Assembly (NCBI GenBank): GCA_050485865.1 | Contig: JBJHCE010000071.1 | Coordinates: forward strand, 1 to 14,757 | Source: SKNW01 sp050485865 | GTDB lineage: Bacteria > Gemmatimonadota > Gemmatimonadetes > Longimicrobiales > Gaopeijiaceae | Direction: 5' to 3' | Length of the DNA stretch: 14,757 nucleotides | In this document: positions 7,553-13,636 of the stretch, piece by piece | Numbering within the stretch: position 1 is the stretch's first letter | Layout of the letters: each line of letters begins with the position of its first letter | Notes under the pieces: generated by a model | The model's input: only the letters and a program-made list of their open reading frames with translations | Databases searched by the model: none | What the model was told of the DNA's origin: nothing | Program-made: the position numbers and the translations under genes

Positions 7553-7588
7553 GCGCGTGCATCTTGCGGGGTTCCTTCCTGCACGCGC
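7553..7588. repeat. 9-bp perfect inverted repeat in the phosphoesterase leader
   Basis: GCGCGTGCA (7553-7561) pairs perfectly with TGCACGCGC (7580-7588) around an 18-base loop rich in G, T and C. It would form a stable stem in the leader RNA of the phosphoesterase gene, starting only five bases after the preceding dyad. It could serve as an mRNA-stabilising leader stem, an end signal for the nad transcript, or nothing. There is no T run. Confidence 0.45.
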
Positions 7589-7620
7589 ACGGATCTCCTC
7601 CACCTCTGCCGAGATCTTCC

Positions 7621-9075
7621 ATGTCATCGTCGTTCCTCCGAGCCCGAGGCTTCGCGGCCCCGATCGTCGCCGCGCTCCAGTTCCTTGTCCTGGCCGCGCC
7701 CGGGGTCCTCGCCCAGAACACCCTCGTAGTCGAGGGAGCGCCCCGCTACGTGCCCTCGATCTATCCCGACCGCGTGGTGCTGACCTTCGGTGGGGACCCG
7801 GCCCGGACGCAAGCCGTGACCTGGCGGACCGACGCCGCGGTCACGGAGGCGGTGGCGGAGATCGCGGTGGCCGGCGACTCTCCGGCGCTCCACCTGGCCG
7901 CACGGACGGTGCGTGGCCGGACCACCCCGCTGGAGGCTGAAAACGGGCTCGCTCACCACCATTCGGTCGTCTTCGAGGGGCTCAGGCCGAACACCCTCTA
8001 CGCCTACCGGGTCGGGGGCGGGGGCACGTGGAGCGAGTGGTTCCAGTTCCGCACCGCGGCCTCGGAATTCATGCCCTTTTCCTTCCTCTACTTCGGCGAC
8101 GCCCAGAACGCGGTCAAGTCGCACTTTTCGCGAACGATCCGGCAGGCGGCCCTGGACCTTCCCGAAGCGCGGCTCATGGTCCACGCCGGCGACCTCGTGA
8201 ACCTGCGGGCCGGAAGCCACGATGACGAGTGGGGAGAGTGGTTCGAGGCCGGGGGGTGGCTCCACGGGATGATCCCGAGCCTTCCGGCGCTCGGAAACCA
8301 CGAGTACGTGGACGGGCGGAACGAGGAGGGCGAGGAATGGCGCGTCCTCTCGCCCCACTGGCCCGTCCAGTTCACTCTCCCGGGGAACGGTCCTCCCGGA
8401 ATGGAGGAGACGGTCTATTACGTCGACTTCCAGGGGGTGCGGTTCATCGCGCTGAACTCGGTGGAGGCCGTCTACGACGACGCGCCCGACCACGCGCGCC
8501 TCCAGGCGGAGTGGCTCGAGGGAATCCTGGGCGACAACCCGAACCGGTGGACGGTGGTCGCGTTTCATCACCCGGTGATCTCGGTGGCCCGGGGGCGCGA
8601 CAACCCGGCGCTCCAGGAGCACTGGCAGCCCCTCTTCGAGCGCTACGGGGTGGACCTGGTCCTGCAGGGGCACGACCATGCCTACGGCCGGGGCACGAAC
8701 ATGGGCGACGGCACGATGGCCTGGTCGGGAACTTCCGGGACCCTCTACGTGGTGTCGGTGGCGGGCCCGAAGATGTACTTCGCCTCGGACGATGCCCGGG
8801 AGGTCTTCGATCGTCTCGGCGAGGACACCCAGCTCTACCAGACGATCCGCGTGGAGTGGGATCGGCTCGTGTACGAGTCCCGGACCACCACGGGCCTCCT
8901 CTACGATGCCCTGGAGCTCCGGAAGACCGAGGGCGGCCCGAACCGCCTCGTCGACCTGAGGCCCGGGGCGGCCGAGCGGTTCTGCGGCCGGCCCGACATT
9001 CCCGGGTACCGCGAGGATCGCTGCTGGGAGGGGACGGACTTCGTGCGACCGGGAGGAAGGGAGGAGGGTCGCTGA
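7621..9075 (+). CDS. Secreted purple-acid-phosphatase-like metallophosphoesterase
   Basis: A 484-residue exported phosphoesterase. Residues 1-31 form a signal peptide ending GVLA before Gln32. Residues about 45-145 form a fibronectin-like N-terminal domain of the purple acid phosphatase type (TQAVTWRTD, LRPNTLYAYRV, WFQFRTA). The calcineurin-like catalytic domain follows, with metal ligands Asp160 (YFGDAQN), Asp191 (HAGDLVN), Asn226-His227 (ALGNHEY), His316 or His317 (AFHHP), and His351 and His353 (GHDHAYGRG). It should hydrolyse phosphate esters in the periplasm or outside the cell. The iron-binding Tyr of true purple enzymes (GDxxY) is Asn194 here. Two Cys in the C-terminal tail (RFCGRP and DRCWEG) may form a disulfide. 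The ATG at 7621 is chosen because the signal peptide begins there; its ribosome site is weak. The substrate is unknown. The following PAP2 gene may be co-transcribed. Confidence 0.9.
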   Translation: MSSSFLRARGFAAPIVAALQFLVLAAPGVLAQNTLVVEGAPRYVPSIYPDRVVLTFGGDPARTQAVTWRTDAAVTEAVAEIAVAGDSPALHLAARTVRGRTTPLEAENGLAHHHSVVFEGLRPNTLYAYRVGGGGTWSEWFQFRTAASEFMPFSFLYFGDAQNAVKSHFSRTIRQAALDLPEARLMVHAGDLVNLRAGSHDDEWGEWFEAGGWLHGMIPSLPALGNHEYVDGRNEEGEEWRVLSPHWPVQFTLPGNGPPGMEETVYYVDFQGVRFIALNSVEAVYDDAPDHARLQAEWLEGILGDNPNRWTVVAFHHPVISVARGRDNPALQEHWQPLFERYGVDLVLQGHDHAYGRGTNMGDGTMAWSGTSGTLYVVSVAGPKMYFASDDAREVFDRLGEDTQLYQTIRVEWDRLVYESRTTTGLLYDALELRKTEGGPNRLVDLRPGAAERFCGRPDIPGYREDRCWEGTDFVRPGGREEGR

Positions 9076-9153
9076 CCGGCGAGCCGCTTCCCCTTGCAGC
9101 ATCTCCGGCGGGGTGGGAAGTTGCCGGGCCGCTGACCTGCGGGAAGTTCCCCT
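9067..9153. repeat. Imperfect 28-base direct repeat, 60-base offset
   Basis: Copies at 9067-9094 and 9127-9153 share GCTGACC in the middle and TTCCCCT at the end; by hand alignment they agree at about 22 of 28 positions with one gap. The first copy contains the phosphoesterase stop codon and the second lies just before the PAP2 gene. It may be a remnant of a small tandem duplication that made the gap. The stretch otherwise holds no recognisable signal. Confidence 0.35.
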
Positions 9154-9173
9154 CCTCCTGACGCCGGTGCGCC

Positions 9174-9830
9174 GTGACCCTCGCCTCTCCTGCCGTGCGC
9201 TTCGCCCTGCTGGCCCTTCTTCTCGTGGCCGTCGCGCACCTCCTGGACCCGTGGGCCCAGGTGAACGTGTCGGACCCCGATGTCTACGGCGACGACCTGG
9301 GGCGGATGTTCCGGGTCATCGGATACTACCCGCTCTGGGTGCTCGTGGGGGCCGCGCTCATCCTCCAGGATCGGGGAGACGTTCCGCGGGAGGCACGCCG
9401 GTGGTCCTCGGGGCTCCGGAGGGGGGGGCTCCTCCTCCTGACCCCGGCCCTGGGGGGGCTCGTCGCGGAACTCGGGAAGCTCCTCTTCCGGAGGCTCCGC
9501 CCCGGGGAGGTGCCGGGGGAGTACGTCTTCCGGGCCTTCGGCGAACGACCGCTCTACTCCGGGGGGCTCGGGCTTCCGAGCAGCCACACCCTCGTGGCCT
9601 TCGCCGGCGCGGCCATCCTGGCGCGGCTCTTCCCCCGGGGGGCGCCGGTCTGGTTCTTCCTCGCCGCCGGGTGCGGGTTCACGCGGGTGGAGGCCGGGGC
9701 CCACTACCTGAGCGACGTGGTGGTGGCCGGGATCCTGGGATGGACGGTCGCCTGGGCCGTGTGGCGGTCGCGGCTCGGGAAGGGGAAGGGCCCGGAGACG
9801 GTCAGGGAACCCGCCGTCGCCACACCATGA
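9174..9830 (+). CDS. Membrane PAP2-family phosphatase
   Basis: A 218-residue integral membrane phosphatase of the PAP2 (type 2 phosphatidic acid phosphatase) superfamily. All three signature blocks are visible: KLLFRRLRP (KxxxxxxRP type), LPSSHTLVAF (PSGH type with Ser in place of Gly, and the catalytic His) and TRVEAGAHYLSDVVVAG (Arg, nucleophile His and Asp). About six hydrophobic segments span the chain, including FALLALLLVAVAHLL near the N terminus and VVVAGILGWTVAWAVW near the C terminus. The active site is expected on the outer face of the inner membrane. Substrates in the family include phosphatidic acid, undecaprenyl pyrophosphate and phosphatidylglycerol phosphate; which applies cannot be read here. 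The GTG start has only a weak ribosome site; a second GTG seven codons later is possible. Its last 29 bases overlap the end of the convergent minus-strand gene. Confidence 0.88.
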   Translation: MTLASPAVRFALLALLLVAVAHLLDPWAQVNVSDPDVYGDDLGRMFRVIGYYPLWVLVGAALILQDRGDVPREARRWSSGLRRGGLLLLTPALGGLVAELGKLLFRRLRPGEVPGEYVFRAFGERPLYSGGLGLPSSHTLVAFAGAAILARLFPRGAPVWFFLAAGCGFTRVEAGAHYLSDVVVAGILGWTVAWAVWRSRLGKGKGPETVREPAVATP

Positions 9831-10548
9831 CGAGGGAGGTCCGGGGGCTCGCATCCACGAACATCGGACCGTCCAGCACCGACCGATAGAACTCGATCCC
9901 CTCCACGTCTTCCATGTGCAGGCTCTCGATCTCCTCTTCCGACGAGAGGCGCCCGTCGAGGAACCAGACCGTGGTGGGACGGGCGGGAGTGAGCTGGTTC
10001 AGGACCTGCCGGACCGTGAAGGAGTTCTCCATTTCCGGGTCGCCGCGGCGAAGGGCCCGCCGGGACCCCACCTTCGGGAGCTGCTCGTGCCGCGCCAGGA
10101 ACCCCTCGTAGGTGTCGAGAAAGCGCGCGGGCACGCCCCGGAGAACCTCGGCCCGGATCTCCTCGAGGGCGATCGGCCGGGGGTCCACGATGAAGTCGAT
10201 GACGCGGCGTTCGCCGTCCTGCACCTCGAGGGACACGGTGTCGAGCTGGACGTAGTCGAGGCGCGAGGCCTCGAGCCAGTAGCGCCCGCCCTCGGGGAGA
10301 ACCAGGCGGAAGCCTCCGACCTCGTTCGTGGTGGTGCGGGCCACCACCGTGTCACTCCTGAGGGCGCGGATCTCCACGTCGGGGACGGGCTCCCCGGTGG
10401 CACGGTCGAGGACCCGGCCCAGGAGCTCCTGGGCCGAGAGGTCGGCTGGGCCGAGGGCGAGGACCCCGCCGAAAAGGGCGCCCGCGAAGCGGAGGGCGCG
10501 CACCCGTCGCAGTGCGGGCTTCCTGGCCGGGGCGGCCTTCCCGGCCAC
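9802..10548 (-). CDS. Secreted CarboxypepD_reg/plug-like domain protein A (barrel-less)
   Basis: A 248-residue exported protein. The signal peptide has a basic start (ARKPALRRVRALRF) and is cut after DLSA before Gln40. A carboxypeptidase-regulatory-like (beta-sandwich) domain follows (LLGRVLDRATGEPVPDVEIR to DFIVDPRPIALEEIRAEV). The rest resembles the plug of TonB-dependent receptors (TVWFLDGRLSSEEEIESL, MEDVEGIEFYRS, TSLVMVWRR), but the protein ends where a barrel would begin. It is a diverged paralogue of the next minus-strand gene upstream and lacks that protein's Cys pair. It is probably periplasmic or outer-membrane associated; its role is unknown. I chose the GTG at 10548 because it leaves 14 bases after the upstream stop and gives a compact signal peptide. 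An ATG at 10599 (265 residues, 37-base overlap) is also possible. Its 3' end overlaps the convergent PAP2 gene. Confidence 0.8.
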   Translation of the reverse strand: MAGKAAPARKPALRRVRALRFAGALFGGVLALGPADLSAQELLGRVLDRATGEPVPDVEIRALRSDTVVARTTTNEVGGFRLVLPEGGRYWLEASRLDYVQLDTVSLEVQDGERRVIDFIVDPRPIALEEIRAEVLRGVPARFLDTYEGFLARHEQLPKVGSRRALRRGDPEMENSFTVRQVLNQLTPARPTTVWFLDGRLSSEEEIESLHMEDVEGIEFYRSVLDGPMFVDASPRTSLVMVWRRRVP

Positions 10549-10562
10549 CTGCCGGGGTCGGC

Positions 10563-11351
10563 TCAGCGCCGGCGCGTCCAGAGCGCCACCACGCCGCATT
10601 CCGAGTCCGCCCCGCCAAACTCACCGGGGATCTCGGTGGCCCGGCGGTAGACCTCCACGCCCTGGAGCTCCCAGACCCCGACCAGGTCGTTGATGTTGAT
10701 GTCCCGGACCCGGTTCCCGTCGAGGTACCAGGCGGGCTGAGAGCACCCCTGCCCCAGGAAGGCCCCGGTGCGCTGCCCCATGGTCCTGAAGAGAAGGTCC
10801 ACCTCGGGAATCGACTCGATGGGACCGGACCAGTTCTCGAGGAACTCCCGGTCCACGAACCGCCCCAGCCCGAGCTTCCCGTAGAACTCCCGGCGTTCGA
10901 AGTAGGGCCAGAGGTGGGCCGGCTGCTCCACCATCCAGGGACGTGCCTCGACTTCGGCGGTGATCCCCTCGATGACGATGGGGGCCGGGGGCATCATGAG
11001 GTCCGCCCGAAGCGATTGCCCCGGGGCGAGGTTGATGTAGTCGCTCCCCGCCGAGCCGTACCCGACGCTCGTCACCGTGAAGCGGTAGCGACCCGGGCCG
11101 GGGGCGGCCACCTGGTAGTTCCCCTCGGCGTCGGTCCGGGCGAAGGCCACGAGGTCCCCCTCCTCGTCGAAGAGCTGGATCATCGCGCCCTGGATCGGCT
11201 GCCGGTTCGTCTCGTCCACGAGGCGGCCATGCAGCCACTGGGCCGATGCCTCGGGCACGAGCGCCAGGAACGCGGCGAGGGCGATCGCCGAAGCCAGCGC
11301 TCCGCGGGCGAGCGCGCCCCGTGATCGAAGCGTCGAGGGGGGACGGGCCAT
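10563..11351 (-). CDS. Secreted CarboxypepD_reg/plug-like domain protein B (barrel-less)
   Basis: A 262-residue exported protein. The signal peptide runs to PEASA (residue 37), with cleavage before Gln38. Residues about 38-122 form a carboxypeptidase-regulatory-like domain (LHGRLVDETNRQPIQGAMIQ, YRFTVTSVGYGS). Residues about 125-262 resemble a TonB-receptor plug: a link strand (IVIEGITAEVEA), AWYLDGNRVRDININDL, LQGVEVYRRATEIPGEF and the closing CGVVALWTRR. No beta-barrel follows, so it cannot be a transporter by itself. Cys203 and Cys252 flank the plug core and could form a disulfide in the periplasm. It is upstream of and paralogous to protein A, and the two are probably co-transcribed. The ATG at 11351 begins the signal peptide, but the ribosome site is weak. 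The leader can form alternative stems. Function is unknown; such truncated plug proteins are, as I recall, frequent in Gemmatimonadota. Confidence 0.82.
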   Translation of the reverse strand: MARPPSTLRSRGALARGALASAIALAAFLALVPEASAQWLHGRLVDETNRQPIQGAMIQLFDEEGDLVAFARTDAEGNYQVAAPGPGRYRFTVTSVGYGSAGSDYINLAPGQSLRADLMMPPAPIVIEGITAEVEARPWMVEQPAHLWPYFERREFYGKLGLGRFVDREFLENWSGPIESIPEVDLLFRTMGQRTGAFLGQGCSQPAWYLDGNRVRDININDLVGVWELQGVEVYRRATEIPGEFGGADSECGVVALWTRRR

Positions 11352-11382
11352 GGATCAGGTCGGGGCAGGGGTGAGGTCGGGC

Positions 11383-11434
11383 GCGGCGAGGCGAATCCCC
11401 ACGAGGCGTCCTGATGGGGCAGACGCCTCGCCGC
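11383..11434 (-). repeat. Overlapping alternative hairpins in the leader of protein B
   Basis: CGAGGCGTC (11402-11410) pairs perfectly with GACGCCTCG (11422-11430), a 9-bp stem with an 11-base loop. GCGGCGAGGCG (11383-11393) pairs perfectly with CGCCTCGCCGC (11424-11434), an 11-bp stem. Both use bases 11424-11430, so only one can form. A third, short stem (CCCCA 11397-11401 with TGGGG 11415-11419) competes too. The lipoprotein gene ends upstream at 11508 and protein B starts at 11351. There is no T run, so a plain intrinsic terminator is unlikely. Confidence 0.45.
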
Positions 11435-11507
11435 CAGGGAACGTTAGCGTCCATGGCGGGCGGCGCAACCCATGGCCCGACCGGGCCGTGGCGTCAGGGC
11501 CGCGGTG

Positions 11508-12068
11508 TCAGGGCTGCCCCCCTCCGAGCTCCTCCTCGATCTCGTCGAGGCGGTCCATGAGCGCCCCCGCCTCCGGATCGATCTCCTCCATCCGTTCCCG
11601 CTGCGCGGTCTCGAAGGCCTCGATGGAGTCGGCGATCTCGGGGCGGCTCAGGACTTCCTGCTGGACCCGCTCGAGGGCGATCTGGACCTCTTCGGCCTCG
11701 GCCTCGATCCGGGCGATCACCTCCTGGTCCCCCGCGGCCTGGGCCTCGGCGTAGTCGGCCCGGAACTGCTCCATCGCATCCACGAGCTCCGACGCTTCGG
11801 CGCGCACCGCGTCATCGATCCGGGTCCGGAGGGACTCGAGGGCGTCGCGGAGTTCCGGGTCCTGCATCGCCTCCTCGCCCACCACGGCGAGACGCTGCTG
11901 GATCTCCTGCGCCTCCATCACGAGGGCCATCGCCCCCTCGTCGAAGGCCGGGGCTTCCCCGGCAGGCGGAGCGGGCGGGGCCTCGTCGCCATTTCCGCAT
12001 GCCGCGAGCGCGGCCAGGGGGACGAGGGCGAGGAGGGTGAGGATGCGGGTCTTCGGGGTGCTTGCCAT
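11508..12068 (-). CDS. Small coiled-coil lipoprotein
   Basis: A 186-residue protein I do not recognise as a named family. Residues 1-23 are a lipoprotein signal peptide with the lipobox LAAC, so Cys24 is the likely lipidated residue; Gly, Asn and Asp follow, with no Asp at the second position. A short Pro/Ala linker (residues 28-42) leads to a long, strongly acidic, helical region rich in Glu, Ala, Arg and Gln (about 45-180), with heptad-like spacing suggesting a coiled coil or helical bundle. It is presumably anchored to a membrane and exposed to the periplasm. The ATG at 12068 has AAGGA about 13 bases upstream, slightly far for a Shine-Dalgarno. It is read divergently from the propeller lipoprotein and may share a control region with it. 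A structural or stress role is possible, but nothing in the sequence proves one. Confidence 0.82.
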   Translation of the reverse strand: MASTPKTRILTLLALVPLAALAACGNGDEAPPAPPAGEAPAFDEGAMALVMEAQEIQQRLAVVGEEAMQDPELRDALESLRTRIDDAVRAEASELVDAMEQFRADYAEAQAAGDQEVIARIEAEAEEVQIALERVQQEVLSRPEIADSIEAFETAQRERMEEIDPEAGALMDRLDEIEEELGGGQP

Positions 12069-12220
12069 GCGCGTGCAGCGATCCTTGTCCAGGGAAGTGG
12101 GCTCGGGCGGGGTGCCCGGGGGGCCCTCCCGGGGGCCTAACCGACTTCACCCGAATGGTTCCGTCCGCCGCCCGCGGTGCGAGGGACACTCCCGCCGTCA
12201 CCCCCGTCTTGCGACCCTTG

Positions 12221-12236
12221 TAGTATGATTGTACTA
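12221..12236 (+). promoter_or_regulatory. A/T-rich candidate promoter and dyad before the propeller lipoprotein
   Basis: TAGTATGATTGTACTA is an A/T-rich island in very G/C-rich surroundings. It holds TATGAT (12224-12229, five of six matches to a -10 box) and an imperfect dyad TAGTA/TACTA. On the other strand it gives TACAAT, also five of six, so it could serve both divergent genes. No good -35 is seen for TATGAT; TTGCGA at 12209 pairs at 17 bases only with the weaker TACTAG. A start from TATGAT leaves a leader of about nine bases or fewer. Confidence 0.4.
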
Positions 12237-12244
12237 GTGCACAC

Positions 12245-13522
12245 ATGAGCCATTCCCCCGTTCCTGCCGAACGCCCCCGTGCGTCGGGATCTTCCGGCGT
12301 TGCCGGGAGGGTCCTTCCGACGCTGCTCCTGGCCGCCCCCCTGCTTGCCGTCCTTGCCTCCGGATGCACCGACCCCGCCCTCGACGCGGGAGGCGCCGTG
12401 GTCGTCGCCGATTCCGCAGGCCTCCGGCTCGTCACGACCCCGGGGGACCGGGTGGACCGCCCCCTGGCGGAAGCGCTCGAGACCCCGGCCCACCTCCGGC
12501 TCGGGGTGGTGGAGGGGGAGGAGGCCCTCCAGTTCACCGCCCCGAACGGCGCGGCCCGACTCTCCGACGGGCGCCTCGTGATCTCGGAGGGGGGGTCGCG
12601 GCTCCGCCTCTTCGGCCCCGACGGGACCTTCGAGCGGTGGATCGGCTCGATCGGGGAAGGGCCCGGCGAGTTCCTCACGGTGACCTCGCTCTCCGTGCTC
12701 GGGGGGGACCTCGTGGGCATCTACGACGCCCGCCGCCGCCGGGCGCTGGTGTTCGACACGGGCGGCACCCTCCGCCGCGAGGCCCCCATCCCCCCCCACG
12801 AGCGGTTCACCCAGCTCCGGGGTGCCCGCTTTCTCCCCGACGGCACCCTCCTGGTCGAGGCCTCCGACCCGGGACGCGACGCGTCCGACGGCAGCAGGGT
12901 GCGCGAGCGCATCGCCGCGCTCCTCCTGGGCCCCGACGGCACCGGGCCCCGGGTCCTCGACATTGCCGACGGCCAGGACCTCTGGTACGAAACCGCAGGC
13001 CCGGGGATCCGGCTCATGGCGGTGGTGAGCCCCGTCTTCCATCCCCTGGTCCGTTACACTGCGGCGCCGGGGGGCGTCCTCCGCTGGGACGGCGCCCGCT
13101 TCGAGCTCCGCCTCCTGGACGGGAACGGCGCCCTCACCGCGGTGTTCCGGGTGGACCGCCCCGCCTCCCCGGTGACCCCCGAGGTGATCCGGGGCTGGGA
13201 GGAGGGCCCCGGAGCGAACGTCATGCCCCAGCTCCGGGAACTCCGCGAGCGGATGCTGGGATCCGGCGTCCACGGCGATTCCCTTCCGCACTTCGAAACG
13301 GTGCACCCGGCTCCGGGCGGGGCCCTCTGGCTCGGGGCGTACACGGGGCACGTGGGCGGCACTCCAACCCGGTGGTGGCGCCTCTCCCCCTCCGGCGAGC
13401 TCGAGGGGTACCTCGATCTTCCCGAGGGGTTCAGGGTCCTGGCCTTCGAAGACGGGGAGGTGCTCGGGGTGGAGCGCGACGACCTCGAGGTGCCCTTCGT
13501 CGTGGGATACCGGATCCGCTGA
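12245..13522 (+). CDS. 6-bladed beta-propeller lipoprotein
   Basis: A 425-residue exported protein. The N terminus has a lipoprotein-type signal (LPTLLLAAPLLAVLASGC) with Cys41 as the likely lipidated residue; Ala at the -3 position is less usual than Leu. The mature part contains repeated beta-strand units of NHL/6-bladed propeller type, such as RLSDGRLVISEGGSRLRLFG, GSIGEGPGEF, FLPDGTLLVEAS, PGGALWLGAY and WWRLSPSGELEGYLDLPEGF. Such propellers usually bind partners or ligands; no catalytic residues are recognisable. An in-frame TAG at 12221 and the absence of any start codon up to 12245 leave this ATG as the only reasonable start, yet no Shine-Dalgarno precedes it, so the message may be leaderless or nearly so. 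It is divergent from the coiled-coil lipoprotein and followed 114 bases later by an S9 peptidase. The specific function is unknown. Confidence 0.82.
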   Translation: MSHSPVPAERPRASGSSGVAGRVLPTLLLAAPLLAVLASGCTDPALDAGGAVVVADSAGLRLVTTPGDRVDRPLAEALETPAHLRLGVVEGEEALQFTAPNGAARLSDGRLVISEGGSRLRLFGPDGTFERWIGSIGEGPGEFLTVTSLSVLGGDLVGIYDARRRRALVFDTGGTLRREAPIPPHERFTQLRGARFLPDGTLLVEASDPGRDASDGSRVRERIAALLLGPDGTGPRVLDIADGQDLWYETAGPGIRLMAVVSPVFHPLVRYTAAPGGVLRWDGARFELRLLDGNGALTAVFRVDRPASPVTPEVIRGWEEGPGANVMPQLRELRERMLGSGVHGDSLPHFETVHPAPGGALWLGAYTGHVGGTPTRWWRLSPSGELEGYLDLPEGFRVLAFEDGEVLGVERDDLEVPFVVGYRIR

Positions 13523-13624
13523 TCACCTCCCCCCGGGGCGGGCCCACGCTGCCCCACGCAGCCCTGCGCTGTCGGCGGCGGAAGCGGAGGCGTAGACTCC
13601 GGGATCCCCGATCCCCCGACCCCC

Positions 13625-13628
13625 GGAG
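13625..13628 (+). promoter_or_regulatory. Shine-Dalgarno site of the S9 peptidase gene
   Basis: GGAG lies eight bases before GTG at 13637 and supports that GTG as the start of the signal peptide. The rest of the gap (13523-13636) shows only G/C-rich short dyads and a weak -10-like TAGACT at 13593. Confidence 0.4.
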
Positions 13629-13636
13629 CCGCGCTC

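Noticed and set aside
7624..9102. A 492-codon minus-strand open frame opposite the phosphoesterase.
   Set aside because: Composition typical of an antisense shadow; the sense frame has a signal peptide and nearly all expected metal ligands.
7579..12078. The 11-mer CTGCACGCGCA occurs both in the phosphoesterase leader and, on the minus strand, at the lipoprotein start codon.
   Set aside because: Shared 11-mers are expected by chance in a window of this size and base bias. One copy overlaps the start codon and the two contexts differ.
12099..12123. A run of four G tracts fitting a G-quadruplex pattern upstream of the lipoprotein gene.
   Set aside because: G tracts are everywhere in this sequence. 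The site has no special position relative to a promoter that I can support.
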